DNA of 64,000 nt from an uncultured Lachnospiraceae bacterium (GTDB lineage Bacteria > Bacillota > Clostridia > Lachnospirales > Lachnospiraceae), in assembly GCA_900554415.1 (NCBI GenBank), contig USGU01000004.1:36264-100263 (forward strand). Reading direction: 5' to 3'. Shown piece by piece: positions 25,292-34,700 of this stretch. A program made the position numbers and the translations under genes. The notes under the pieces were generated by a model, which did not search any database, was not told the origin of the DNA, and saw nothing but the letters and a program-made list of their open reading frames with translations. Position 1 is the first letter of the stretch. Each line of letters starts with the position of its first letter.

Positions 25292-25808
25292 CTATTTCAT
25301 TTCTTTTTTCGTATACTTTTTGATTCTCCCAATCCGATTCCATTTTTCAGGAAATCCCATGCGTTCTAGTACTGCCTGATGCACTGGATGTTTCTGAAAA
25401 CAAGATTTTAAATCATGGAAAAACAATTTTCCCATCTCATTGACTTTCAACGGTCCTATAATTTGAGGCGTTCAGATAATCTTCCTGCTTGTCGCCATAT
25501 GTAAAGCAAAAATGATAGGATAAAGAGGATTTTACATTTCGCTCTGCAATCAGAATATATTTTATAAACACATTTCGCAAATCATGGTCAAATCTATATA
25601 ATTCGTAGATATCCTCAAACCTTGTTCCCAGATAAAAATGGTTTGTATCCGGATTCTTGAACACTTCTTTGTATCCGTTAATCAGCGGAAAGTATCCTGT
25701 TTTAAACAACGTCTTTTTTGCAAAATCTACATCTGCAATATCCAGTTTTTTCTTCTCCTTTAAAAAGTCAATCTGCTCTTCATAGGATAAAAAATGCTTT
25801 TTTATCAT
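25292..25808 (-). pseudogene. Abi_2 family (AbiF/AbiD-like) abortive-infection toxin, internally deleted
   Basis: The N-terminal 110 codons (MIKKHFLSYEEQIDFLKEKK, TGYFPLINGYKEVF, YELYRFDHDLRNVFIKYIL, ERNVKSSLSYHF) match the HEPN-type Abi_2 family. The open frame stops at 25437. In a neighbouring frame the sequence resumes with VNEMGKLFFHDLKSC ... QAVLERMGFPEKWNRIGRI and ends at 25292, which fits the family's C-terminus. About 130 central residues seem to be missing, and the join is out of frame, so the toxin is probably dead. A GGTGGAAAG ribosome site remains. It is preceded by a promoter and a structured RNA, as in known Abi_2 loci. Confidence 0.75.
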
Positions 25809-25835
25809 CTTTCCACCGCCTTACCATAATCCGAA

Positions 25836-25903
25836 AATAACGAAAGGCCCCCTCAGGAGCCTTCCGGACTACGGGCTTCATAAGTTTCCGTAGTGCGATC
25901 ACT
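25836..25903 (-). ncRNA. Structured RNA upstream of Abi_2 gene (abiF-RNA-motif-like, putative RNA antitoxin)
   Basis: A short transcript is predicted from the promoter at 25910-25938. Hairpin one pairs ACTACGG with CCGTAGT perfectly (25888-25894 with 25868-25874). Hairpin two pairs eight bases (25856-25863 with 25844-25851) around a TGAG loop and is followed by a T-rich tail, like an imperfect terminator. Gene order promoter, hairpin RNA, leaky terminator, HEPN-type toxin resembles type III toxin-antitoxin loci and the abiF RNA motif described upstream of Abi_2 genes. Identity with that motif is from memory of its context, not from a covariance search. Confidence 0.6.
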
Positions 25904-25909
25904 AGGTAT

Positions 25910-25938
25910 AGTTTATCCTCCACAAGCACATTTGTCAA
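25910..25938 (-). promoter_or_regulatory. Predicted sigma-A promoter of the Abi RNA/toxin locus
   Basis: Minus strand: perfect -35 TTGACA (25938-25933), 17-base spacer, -10 TAAACT (25915-25910). The start would fall about 95 bases upstream of the toxin start codon, directly before the first hairpin of the structured RNA. Confidence 0.72.
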
Positions 25939-25999
25939 GGACAACTACACCCTTTCTATTTTATGTCTGAACTCACAATTTTATCCCTCTATACTGGTA

Positions 26000-26386
26000 T
26001 CAGTTCTTTTTGCTGCACCAATCAGCCTGCCTCTGGGCGTATGACGAACAACTACATCTCCTGTGATCTGGCTGGTTTTGGCGCACTTTCTGCACTTTTT
26101 TGTCAGGATTCTTCGAATACAGCAGTCCAAATGGCATCCCATAATTCCATGCTACCGGTATCACTTTCATAAGTGGATGCACACTTTCCCAATGCTTAAA
26201 CGCAAGTAACACCTGATTGCTATTCTCACATTGATTAAATACCTCAGCAAGCCTGTGATAGATGGAAACCGCCACATAAAACGGTTCTCTGCTGATTTCC
26301 AGCCCATTGCACTGGCGTACATTAAGCATGGTATCGTCAAATGCCCCGGCAACCACATCAATCTTCTTTTCCAAACCTTTTTTCAT
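26000..26386 (-). pseudogene. LysR-type regulator fragment (effector domain only, internal deletion)
   Basis: GLEKKIDVVAGAFDD, SREPFYVAVSIYHRLAE and HPLMKVIPVAWNYGMPFGLL are characteristic of the C-terminal substrate-binding domain of LysR regulators. The helix-turn-helix half is absent. HRLAE is joined directly to VFNQCENSNQVLLAFKHWE, which skips roughly 40 residues. After KVQK the reading becomes non-family-like (cysteine/serine rich), consistent with a frameshift near 26,080. The fragment begins inside the last codons of the MATE gene, so a deletion joined the two. Non-functional by these criteria. Confidence 0.65.
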
Positions 26387-27713
26387 TTTGCCGGATCACG
26401 TAATAGTACATAATAAGCAACAAACCGCCTGCAAGTACCCACGCTGCCGGACTTGCCATACAGACTCCGACATAACTCTTTTGTCTGGTCGCAAGAACTG
26501 CAACTACGCCTCTTCCGATGAGTTCCGCAACCCCTGCCATCATGGGAAGCAGTCCATAGCCCATTCCCTGAATGCCGTTGCGGTAAACATTTACCACGGT
26601 AAGTGGAATGAAAAAGGCACCTACGCATTTCAGATAAATATCTACTGACTGCATAATCTCGGTCAAATCTCCTGATAAGAACAGATACGTCATATATTTT
26701 CCAACTGTCATAATGACTGCCGCCACTACCACGGAATAAATGATTCCCATAATCGTAATGGCTTTAAATCCCTGACGGATTCGGCGAATCTTACCGGCTC
26801 CCATATTCTGGGCGCAGTAAGTTGCCATGGTCGTTCCCATTGCCACATAAGCCTGCGTAACAACCTGCTCGATTTTACTTGCTGCGGTAAATGCAGCCAC
26901 CTGAGTCGAACCAAGAAGATTCAGCGCAGTCTGTACCATCATGGTTCCGATGGCAGTAATGGAATACTGAAGCGCCATTGGAAGTCCTACGGAAAGCTGA
27001 ATTTTCAGCAGATGCAGATTTGGCTTCCAATCCTCTTTTTGCAGATGCAGCACCGGAACTGCCTTGATGATATACACCAGACACAATAAACCTGAAATCC
27101 CCTGAGATACAATGGTTGCCCAGGCTGCTCCTGCCGCTCCCATATGGAATACGATGATAAATACCATATCCAGTACAATATTTAAAAGTGCTGCAAGAAT
27201 CAGAAAATAAAGTGGCACCTTACTGTTTCCGAGGGCACGAAGCACACTGGATAGCAGGTTATAAAGCATCTGTGCTCCAATTCCTGCGCAGATAACCATA
27301 ATGTAAGCATAAGCATCCCTGAAAATATCATCCGGTGTCTGCATAAAGGTCAGTAATGGTCGCATTCCAAGCATTCCAACAGCCGTCAAAATTACGGACA
27401 TGATAATGCCCAAAAGGGCTGCACTTCCCACGGTCTGCCGCATGGCCTTCATGTCCCCTGCTCCGAATTTCTGGGCGGTCAGTACCGTAAACCCTGCCGT
27501 CATACCAAGTACAAATCCATTGATTAAGAACATAATCGTTCCCGTACTTCCCACTGCTGCCAGTGCCTTGGTTCCTATAAATTTTCCCACGATCACCGTA
27601 TCTGCCATACTGTAAAACTGCTGAAATACATTTCCTATGAATATAGGGAGTGTAAAATGAAAAATCATCTTTGCCGGACTCCCGCTTGTCATATCCTTTT
27701 GTAGTGTTTTCAT
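26358..27713 (-). CDS. MATE family efflux transporter
   Basis: About 451 residues with twelve predicted membrane helices in two halves. MKTLQKDMTSGSPAKMIFHF, LPIFIGNVFQQFYSMADTVI and GTKALAAVGSTGTIMFLING are the MATE N-terminal features. Proton- or sodium-driven export of drugs or metabolites is the family role; the substrate is unknown. The start at 27713 has an AGAGGA site. The last codons overlap the LysR fragment, so the extreme C-terminus may have been altered by the deletion that created it. Confidence 0.9.
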   Translation of the reverse strand: MKTLQKDMTSGSPAKMIFHFTLPIFIGNVFQQFYSMADTVIVGKFIGTKALAAVGSTGTIMFLINGFVLGMTAGFTVLTAQKFGAGDMKAMRQTVGSAALLGIIMSVILTAVGMLGMRPLLTFMQTPDDIFRDAYAYIMVICAGIGAQMLYNLLSSVLRALGNSKVPLYFLILAALLNIVLDMVFIIVFHMGAAGAAWATIVSQGISGLLCLVYIIKAVPVLHLQKEDWKPNLHLLKIQLSVGLPMALQYSITAIGTMMVQTALNLLGSTQVAAFTAASKIEQVVTQAYVAMGTTMATYCAQNMGAGKIRRIRQGFKAITIMGIIYSVVVAAVIMTVGKYMTYLFLSGDLTEIMQSVDIYLKCVGAFFIPLTVVNVYRNGIQGMGYGLLPMMAGVAELIGRGVVAVLATRQKSYVGVCMASPAAWVLAGGLLLIMYYYVIRQNEKRFGKED

Positions 27714-27757
27714 ATCTATTCCTCTGTAAATTATTATCAACTTATTTGCCAACCGCT

Positions 27758-27786
27758 ATTATAAAAAGATGAGTACGAAAAAACAA
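27758..27786 (-). promoter_or_regulatory. Predicted promoter of the MATE gene
   Basis: Minus strand: -35 TTGTTT (27786-27781), 17-base spacer, -10 TATAAT (27763-27758). It is divergent from the ABC exporter promoter, with about 43 bases between the two -35 elements. Confidence 0.6.
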
Positions 27787-27829
27787 TACCTTTTTTCACT
27801 TATTTGCTGGATTTTATTTGTCAGAATCT

Positions 27830-27859
27830 TTGACACAATCACCTGTTCTCCTCTATAAT
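27830..27859 (+). promoter_or_regulatory. Consensus sigma-A promoter of the ABC exporter operon
   Basis: Both hexamers are perfect: -35 TTGACA (27830-27835) and -10 TATAAT (27854-27859), with an 18-base spacer. It suggests strong, simple expression. An AGGAGG ribosome site follows before the ATG at 27897. Confidence 0.8.
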
Positions 27860-27896
27860 GGACATAAATGGAAAACACGAAACAGGAGGCTAGAAT

Positions 27897-29657
27897 ATGA
27901 AACCATTGACTTTTATCATGCAGTACATCAAACGGTATAAATTTCGTTATCTGGCAGGGATTTTTACCTTGTTTGCCGTAGACGCTGCCAATGTATTTAT
28001 ACCAAGGCTGACCGGTGCCATTACCGACGGTCTTACTGCCCGGACCATTGGCTGGTCCTCAGTGAGATCTTATCTTTTGGGAATTTTTCTTCTTGGACTT
28101 ACCCTTGCCATCGGACGTTTTTTATGGCGCTATTTCCTGTTCGGTACCGCCCGTATCATTGAGCGTGAGCTTCGTAATGATATGTTCGCCCATCTGGAAA
28201 CCATGGATGTGGAATATTACAACGCACACAAAACCGGTGATTTAATGACCCGTTTCACCAGTGACTTAAACGCCGTCCGTCTGGCACTTGGTTCTGCGGT
28301 CATCTGTATTTTTGACTCTGTGGTTATGACAATTCTGGTTGTTGTTCAGATGATGCGCTATGTCAATGTAAAACTGACGCTTTTGGCGCTCATCCCAATG
28401 ATTATCATCTGCCTTGGCTATATGCACTACGGAAAAGTATTGGACGAGCTGTATACGGAGCGTCAGGACAGTGTTTCCAATCTGGCTGATTTTGTACAGG
28501 AAAGCTTCTCCGGAATTCGTGTGATTAAAGCTTTTGTCCGCAAACAGTCCGAAATTCTTTCTTTCGGTAAGAAGAATCAGGACACCATGGACAAAAGTAT
28601 GAAGATTGCAAAACTGGAAGCCATTCTCATTCCTCTTCTGGATGTAATCATCGGCTTTTCCAGTCTGGCTTCCCTCCTCTATGGTGGATATCTGGCACTG
28701 ATGGGTGACATTACCCTTGGCCGTTTCGTTGCCTTTAACCAGTACGTCAATATGCTGGTATGGCCAATGCTTGCCTGTTCCGAGGCGGCAGTTATGTTCT
28801 CTCAGGGAACCGCCTCCATCCGTCGTGTACAGGAAATTTTAGAAGCAGATACCGCAGTAAAAGACAGTGATTTGGTAGAAGATCCGAAACAGTTAAACGG
28901 ACACATCCGTTTTTCCCATCTGACCTTTACCCATCAGGGAAATCAGACACCTGTCCTTCATGACATTAATCTGGATATTCCTTCCGGGACTACCCTTGCA
29001 ATTATCGGGCGCACGGGAAATGGAAAGACCACCCTGGTCAATCTGCTGCTCCGCTTGTATAATACGGATTCGGGTATGATTTATTTAGACGAAAAGGATA
29101 TTAACACCATTCCACTGAAAACTCTGCGTGAAAATATTGCCTATGTACCTCAGGATAACTTTCTCTTTTCCGATACCTTAAAGGCAAATATTGCGTTTGG
29201 CTCCCGTTCCAAAGATTTGAACCGGGTCATTGCAGCCGCAAAATCTGCCTGCATCCACGACAATATTGCGAATTTTCCGGAAAGCTATGATACCGTGGTT
29301 GGCGAGCGTGGTGTAACGCTGTCAGGCGGTCAGAAACAGCGCAGCTCGATTGCGCGTGCCCTGATGAAAAATGCACCGATTCTGATTTTAGATGACTCCT
29401 TATCCGCAGTAGATACGGATACAGAGGAACACATTTTACATAATCTTCGCGAGGACCGGAATGGCAAGACCACCATTCTGATTGCACACCGTATTTCTAC
29501 CGTACAACACGCAGACTTAATTATGGTATTGGAAGACGGTGAAATGAAAGAGCTTGGAAACCATGCGCAGTTGATTCAGCAAAACGGCATTTACAAAGAA
29601 ATGTTTGAAAAGCAACAGCTTGAGGCTTCTATCGGGGAACAGGAGGTGGCAAGATAA
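27897..29657 (+). CDS. Heterodimeric ABC exporter subunit, BmrC/TM287-like (degenerate site)
   Basis: 586 residues: six membrane helices (about 1-310) then an ATPase domain. Walker A is IGRTGNGKTT, the signature is canonical LSGGQKQR, and Walker B reads ILILDDSLSAVD, with aspartate in place of the catalytic glutamate. That change marks the degenerate subunit in heterodimeric exporters such as BmrCD and TM287/288. The stop overlaps the partner's start by one base (TAATG). Drug, peptide or lipid export is the family role; the substrate is unknown. Confidence 0.9.
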   Translation: MKPLTFIMQYIKRYKFRYLAGIFTLFAVDAANVFIPRLTGAITDGLTARTIGWSSVRSYLLGIFLLGLTLAIGRFLWRYFLFGTARIIERELRNDMFAHLETMDVEYYNAHKTGDLMTRFTSDLNAVRLALGSAVICIFDSVVMTILVVVQMMRYVNVKLTLLALIPMIIICLGYMHYGKVLDELYTERQDSVSNLADFVQESFSGIRVIKAFVRKQSEILSFGKKNQDTMDKSMKIAKLEAILIPLLDVIIGFSSLASLLYGGYLALMGDITLGRFVAFNQYVNMLVWPMLACSEAAVMFSQGTASIRRVQEILEADTAVKDSDLVEDPKQLNGHIRFSHLTFTHQGNQTPVLHDINLDIPSGTTLAIIGRTGNGKTTLVNLLLRLYNTDSGMIYLDEKDINTIPLKTLRENIAYVPQDNFLFSDTLKANIAFGSRSKDLNRVIAAAKSACIHDNIANFPESYDTVVGERGVTLSGGQKQRSSIARALMKNAPILILDDSLSAVDTDTEEHILHNLREDRNGKTTILIAHRISTVQHADLIMVLEDGEMKELGNHAQLIQQNGIYKEMFEKQQLEASIGEQEVAR

Positions 29658-31636
29658 TGAAACGATTAATGAGTTATTTAAAACCGCATAAATGGGTCAT
29701 GACGCTGGCTACCATTCTGACACTTCTGATTATTGGCGTGGAACTCTACCGCCCTATTCTGATTGGAAATGCCATTGATGAATATATCAACGGTTATTAC
29801 CGTCCTTATGCGGTATCCGATGCATCTGCTTCCGATGCTGTGCTTTGGAATGATATTTATTTATCCCGTGATGCTGTCGAAACTGCTCCCAATTCTTCGG
29901 ATTTTTACCAAATCTTTCTCTGGGACAACCAGTATTATATGGCAGAACATTTAACAAAAGACGAATGTACCGTCCTTCAGGAAGCAGATACTGCTGCTTT
30001 GGAAACCTATGTAAAAAATGGGGCAGTGAAGCTGTCAAAAGCAGATTTAAAAATCCTGCGGGCAAATGATTTCAAGGGGATTCTCCGTGCAGGGGTTCTC
30101 TTTCTTCTACTGCTCTTTTCCGGATTTTTCCTCAATATGGCAGACACCTGGCTTCTGCAACGCATGGGACAGCAGATTGTATATAAATTGCGGGAAGAAA
30201 CATTTACCCACATTCATAGTCTCTCTCTGTCTTTTTTCAACAACACGCCTGTTGGAAAGTTAGTAACCCGTGTTTCCAATGACACGGAGGCGGTAAATGA
30301 ACTGTTTTCCACTATTCTTGTAAAACTGTTCAAGAACATTGTAAAGATTATCGGTTATGCTGTGGTTATGCTGTCTATCAATGTGAAAATGGCAGGAGTT
30401 TCCTTTCTGCTGCTTCCACTGGTAGCTGCCTTAACCTTCCTGTTCCGCCATCTTTCCCATAAAGCATACCAGATTACCCGAAATAAGATTACGGATTTGA
30501 ATACTTTCTTATCGGAGCATATTTCCGGCATGAAACTGATTCAGATTTTTGCCCGTGAGAAAGAAAAATATCAGGAATTCGAAGACAAATCCATGGATTT
30601 ATACCGGGCAAACTTCCGTGAAATCATGACCTTCGCCATTTTCCGTCCGTCCATTTACTTAGTTTCTGTAATCGCCATGATTATCGTAATTGGAGCCGGA
30701 AGCAAATCCGTATTACATGGAACACTTTCTATGGGAACCCTGTTTATCTTTATTACTTATATCAGTTCCTTCTTTGAGCCGATTCAGGAACTGTCGGAGC
30801 AGCTTGGAACTTTGCAGTCCTCAGTTGCTTCTGCGGAAAAGATTTTCAGTGTTCTAGATGAAAAACCGGACATCACTTCCCCTGCTCATCCTACGGATGT
30901 ACAGATTTTAGGTGAAATCGAATTCCGCCATGTGTGGTTTGCTTATGAGGAAGAAAACTATATTTTAAAAGATGTCAGTTTTGTAATTCATCCCGGTGAA
31001 AAGGTTGCCTTTGTAGGTGCAACCGGAGCCGGAAAATCTACGATTTTGAATCTCATCGGCCGATATTTTGATATCCAGAAAGGACAGATTTTAATTGACG
31101 GTGTGGATATCAAAGACATTGATCTGGATGTACTGCGAGGTGCTATCGGACAGGTACAACAGGATGTGTTCATATTTACAGGAGATATCAAGAGTAATAT
31201 TTCTCTGAACAACGAAGCAATTTCCATAGAAGAAATCAAACGTGCCGCCCATATCAGTGGTGCAGATTCCTTTATCGAAAAACTGCCGCAGGGATATGAC
31301 GAACCAGTTACAGAGCGTGGAAGTACACTTTCCGCAGGGCAGAGACAACTACTCTCCTTTGCCCGCACTCTGGCTTATAATCCGAAGATTCTGGTACTGG
31401 ATGAAGCGACAGCCAATATCGATACGGAAACCGAAAGTCTCATCACTCAGGCTCTGGCAAGACTGATGCAGGGACGCACTACCATCATGGTTGCCCATAG
31501 GCTTTCTACCATTCAGCATGCGGATAAGATTATCGTCATGCATTATGGACAAATCAAAGAATCAGGAACCCATCAGGAATTGTTAGCCCATAACGGACTG
31601 TATAAAAATCTATATGAATTACAGTTGATGGATTAA
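29657..31636 (+). CDS. Heterodimeric ABC exporter subunit, BmrD/TM288-like (catalytic site)
   Basis: 659 residues. Walker A is GATGAGKST and Walker B is ILVLDEATANID with the catalytic glutamate present. The signature is LSAGQRQ rather than LSGGQ, so each composite site in the heterodimer would have one weak element, as in BmrCD. Between membrane helices 1 and 2 there is an insertion of about 80 residues (roughly 45-130) that would lie outside the cell; BmrD is likewise longer than BmrC. It ends 40 bases before a bidirectional terminator. Confidence 0.9.
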   Translation: MKRLMSYLKPHKWVMTLATILTLLIIGVELYRPILIGNAIDEYINGYYRPYAVSDASASDAVLWNDIYLSRDAVETAPNSSDFYQIFLWDNQYYMAEHLTKDECTVLQEADTAALETYVKNGAVKLSKADLKILRANDFKGILRAGVLFLLLLFSGFFLNMADTWLLQRMGQQIVYKLREETFTHIHSLSLSFFNNTPVGKLVTRVSNDTEAVNELFSTILVKLFKNIVKIIGYAVVMLSINVKMAGVSFLLLPLVAALTFLFRHLSHKAYQITRNKITDLNTFLSEHISGMKLIQIFAREKEKYQEFEDKSMDLYRANFREIMTFAIFRPSIYLVSVIAMIIVIGAGSKSVLHGTLSMGTLFIFITYISSFFEPIQELSEQLGTLQSSVASAEKIFSVLDEKPDITSPAHPTDVQILGEIEFRHVWFAYEEENYILKDVSFVIHPGEKVAFVGATGAGKSTILNLIGRYFDIQKGQILIDGVDIKDIDLDVLRGAIGQVQQDVFIFTGDIKSNISLNNEAISIEEIKRAAHISGADSFIEKLPQGYDEPVTERGSTLSAGQRQLLSFARTLAYNPKILVLDEATANIDTETESLITQALARLMQGRTTIMVAHRLSTIQHADKIIVMHYGQIKESGTHQELLAHNGLYKNLYELQLMD

Positions 31637-31675
31637 GATGATTCTATATTTACGAAATACTTACTGAAAGCTCAT

Positions 31676-31716
31676 AAAAAATGCAGCGACTGACAAACGC
31701 CAGTTGCTGCATTTTT
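31676..31716. terminator. Bidirectional terminator between ABC exporter and RND genes
   Basis: The arms aaaaatgcagc...actg and cagt...gctgcattttt form a long stem with one mismatch and have A and T runs on the two sides. It serves the converging plus-strand ABC operon and the minus-strand RND gene. Confidence 0.85.
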
Positions 31717-31729
31717 CATATATCCACTT

Positions 31730-34700
31730 TTATTCGTTTTCTTTTGCTTCTTCTACGGACTTGTCAATCGCAAGTGCAATGTTATCCGTATCCACATCTA
31801 CTTCTGCATCTACATCAATGACTTTTACTTCCTTACGGAATAAGATGTCATACATCACCGGAACGATAAACAGTGTCATCAGTGTGGCATAAGCAAGACC
31901 ACCAATGGTAACGGTTGCCATTCCACGGCTCATGGCTGCTGTAATGTCCTGGTCAAATGCCAGGGTTGACATAGCAAGAATGGTGGTAAGGGCAGTCATA
32001 AGGATTGGACGCATACGGGTCTTTCCTGTTTCAACCAGTGCTTCCCTCTTCTCACGGCCTGCCATACGAAGCTGATTGGTGTAATCTACGAACACAATAC
32101 CATTATTTACAACCACACCTACAAGTACAAGGAAACCAATCATAGAAACCAGTGACAGATTCTGTCCGGTAAGCAGCAATGCTAAAAATCCGCCTGTAAA
32201 TGCCAGAGGTATGGTGAAGATAACGATAAATGGTGACAACAGACTCTGGAACTGCGCAACCATAATCAGGTAAATAAATGCAATCGCAAGCAGAATCATC
32301 ATCACTAAATCCTTCATCGTATCCTGAATGCTTACCACTTCTCCTGCCATCTCTACTTCGTATCCGTCTGGCACTTCGTAGTTCTTCAGCAAATCTTCCA
32401 CCTTACGGCTCAGAAGTGTGGTGTTGTACCCTTCCTTCGTTGCCGCTGTCACGGTAATGTGACGTCCCTGATTTTCTCTGGAAATTGAAGTCACACTCTG
32501 TACATCCTCTTTGGTGGCAAACTCGCTGAGCTTATGGCTCTCCGTCACTTCTTGTCCCTCTGAATCCGTAGTCTTGGTCTCAAAGGTATAATCCATCAGA
32601 TTTTCTACTGTAAGCATATCTGATTCATCGACAATCACCACATTATAGTCATTTCCATCCAGTGTCAGGCTTACCGCGGAAGTCTCTGTGGTAAGAGCTG
32701 TTGATAACTCTCCAAGAATCTGTGCGGCTGTCAGACCATATTTCATAGCGGTGTCCTTATCCAGTACCAGCTTGATTCCTGCGTCGCCGTCTTCCTGTCC
32801 ATTGGAAATATCCTCAAAGCCATCAACCTGCTCTAAGATTCCTTTCACATCCTCGCTGATTGCAAGCAGGGTATCCAAGTCAGCTCCGCGAATTTCAATC
32901 TGCATACCACTTCCGCCCAGAGCTGACATATCCATATCAGAAGAAGATACTTCCAGTTCATAAATATCCTCTTTTCCTTTCGCAGCCTCGGTAATCTCCT
33001 TTGCCACTCTTGATGCATCATTACTGTGCTTTTCATCCAACAGGGCATAAAGGGTAAATGTAGTCTGTTTCTTTCCGGAAGATGTTCCGTCAGTCAGACT
33101 CATAGTCGTTCCACCTGACATGGCTGTCACGGTTTCTACTCCGGTAATCGCAGTAAGTTCTTCCGATAAACCGTCAATTTCCTGATAAATTTCTTCCTGA
33201 CTCATATCGTCTTTTACCATATTGACCGTCGCACTTACTGCCTGTCCGTCCATGCTTGGAATCAGCTCCATACCAATCCGGGTCACTCCATAAACAGAGC
33301 CAACAAGCAGGACTACCGCAAGGGCAAGTGGTACTACCTTGTGTTTCAGGCAGAAACGTAATAATATTTCATATTTTTCCAAGATCTTATCAAACCACGG
33401 ATGCTTCTTCTCACTGGTCTTCTTCAGTACAGTCGCACTCATAGCAGGTACTACGGTCAATGCAACTACTAAACTTGCCAGCAGGGAATATGCAATAGTA
33501 AGTCCCATATCTGTAAACAACTGGCGGGTCAGACCTTCGGTAAATACAATCGGAAGGAACACGCAGATAGTCGTAAGCGTTGACGCTAAAATCGCACCTG
33601 CCACCTGTTTTGCTCCAAGCACTGCTGCCCTCGCTGCCGGAACTCCTTCGCCTCGCAGACGGTAAATATTTTCGATAACAACAATCGAGTTATCCACTAA
33701 CATACCTACGCCAAGTGCCAGACCCGACAAGGAGATAATATTTAAAGTCACATTTGAAAAATACATCAGTACAATGGCAAACAGCACACTAAGCGGAATA
33801 CTGAATGCCACTACCACTGTCGGTTTCACATCCTTTAAGAACAGAATCAATACTATGATTGCAAGGATCGCACCAAAAATCAGGTTCGAAAGTACGGAAT
33901 TTACAATCAGTTTGATATAATCTCCCTGGTCCATCATTGTGACAACTCGAAGTCCGTCATATTCCTTTTCCAGACTTTCCAGTGCTTTATTTAAAGTCTT
34001 GGACACATCGGAAGTTCCTGCTGTGGAGGATTTCATCATGCTGAGCATAACCGCATCGTTTCCATTGATCTTGGCATAGCTTTCTGCGGAATTATCAATG
34101 ATCGTGATATCCGCCACATCCTGCAGACGGACCGTTCCGATTCCATCCATTTCACAAAGCAGCATTTCTTTCAGTTCATCCAGACTGTCGAACTGGTCGC
34201 CTACCTTCAGCAGAAACTGTTCCTCTCCATTCTGAATGTAACCTGCAGGCATTTCCATATTCTGTGCATAAATCAGCTGCGAGAGGGTGGACATGGACAC
34301 GAGCTGGTCAATATTCGCACTCTTAAGTGCCGTTTCTCTAGAGCTTTCATACTGCGCTCTTGCCTCATCAAGCTGTGTCTGGGCACTGGCAAGCTGACTC
34401 TCTCCGGAAGTAAGCTGTGCGCTTGCCGCTCCAAAGGCTGCCGCAGCCGTCAGCTTTCCTTTTTCGACAGACATATAATTATTCTTGGCGGCTTCTACCT
34501 GTCCTTTTACCTGACCAAGCACCATTTCTGCTGCCGCAAGCTCTGTATTCAAATTGGCAAGTTCTGTGTCAATCTCGCCCATGCGTACATTTACCGTATG
34601 GTCCAAAGACACCAGATTTTCCCATGTAAATTTATCCAGCAATTCCGCATACTCTGCATTTCCTGCTGCCGTCTGCTCCAGCATGCTCCGAAGCATTTGG

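Noticed and set aside
25963..26172. Plus-strand 69-codon reading frame
   Set aside because: It is antisense to the LysR relic and has no supporting ribosome site or motif.
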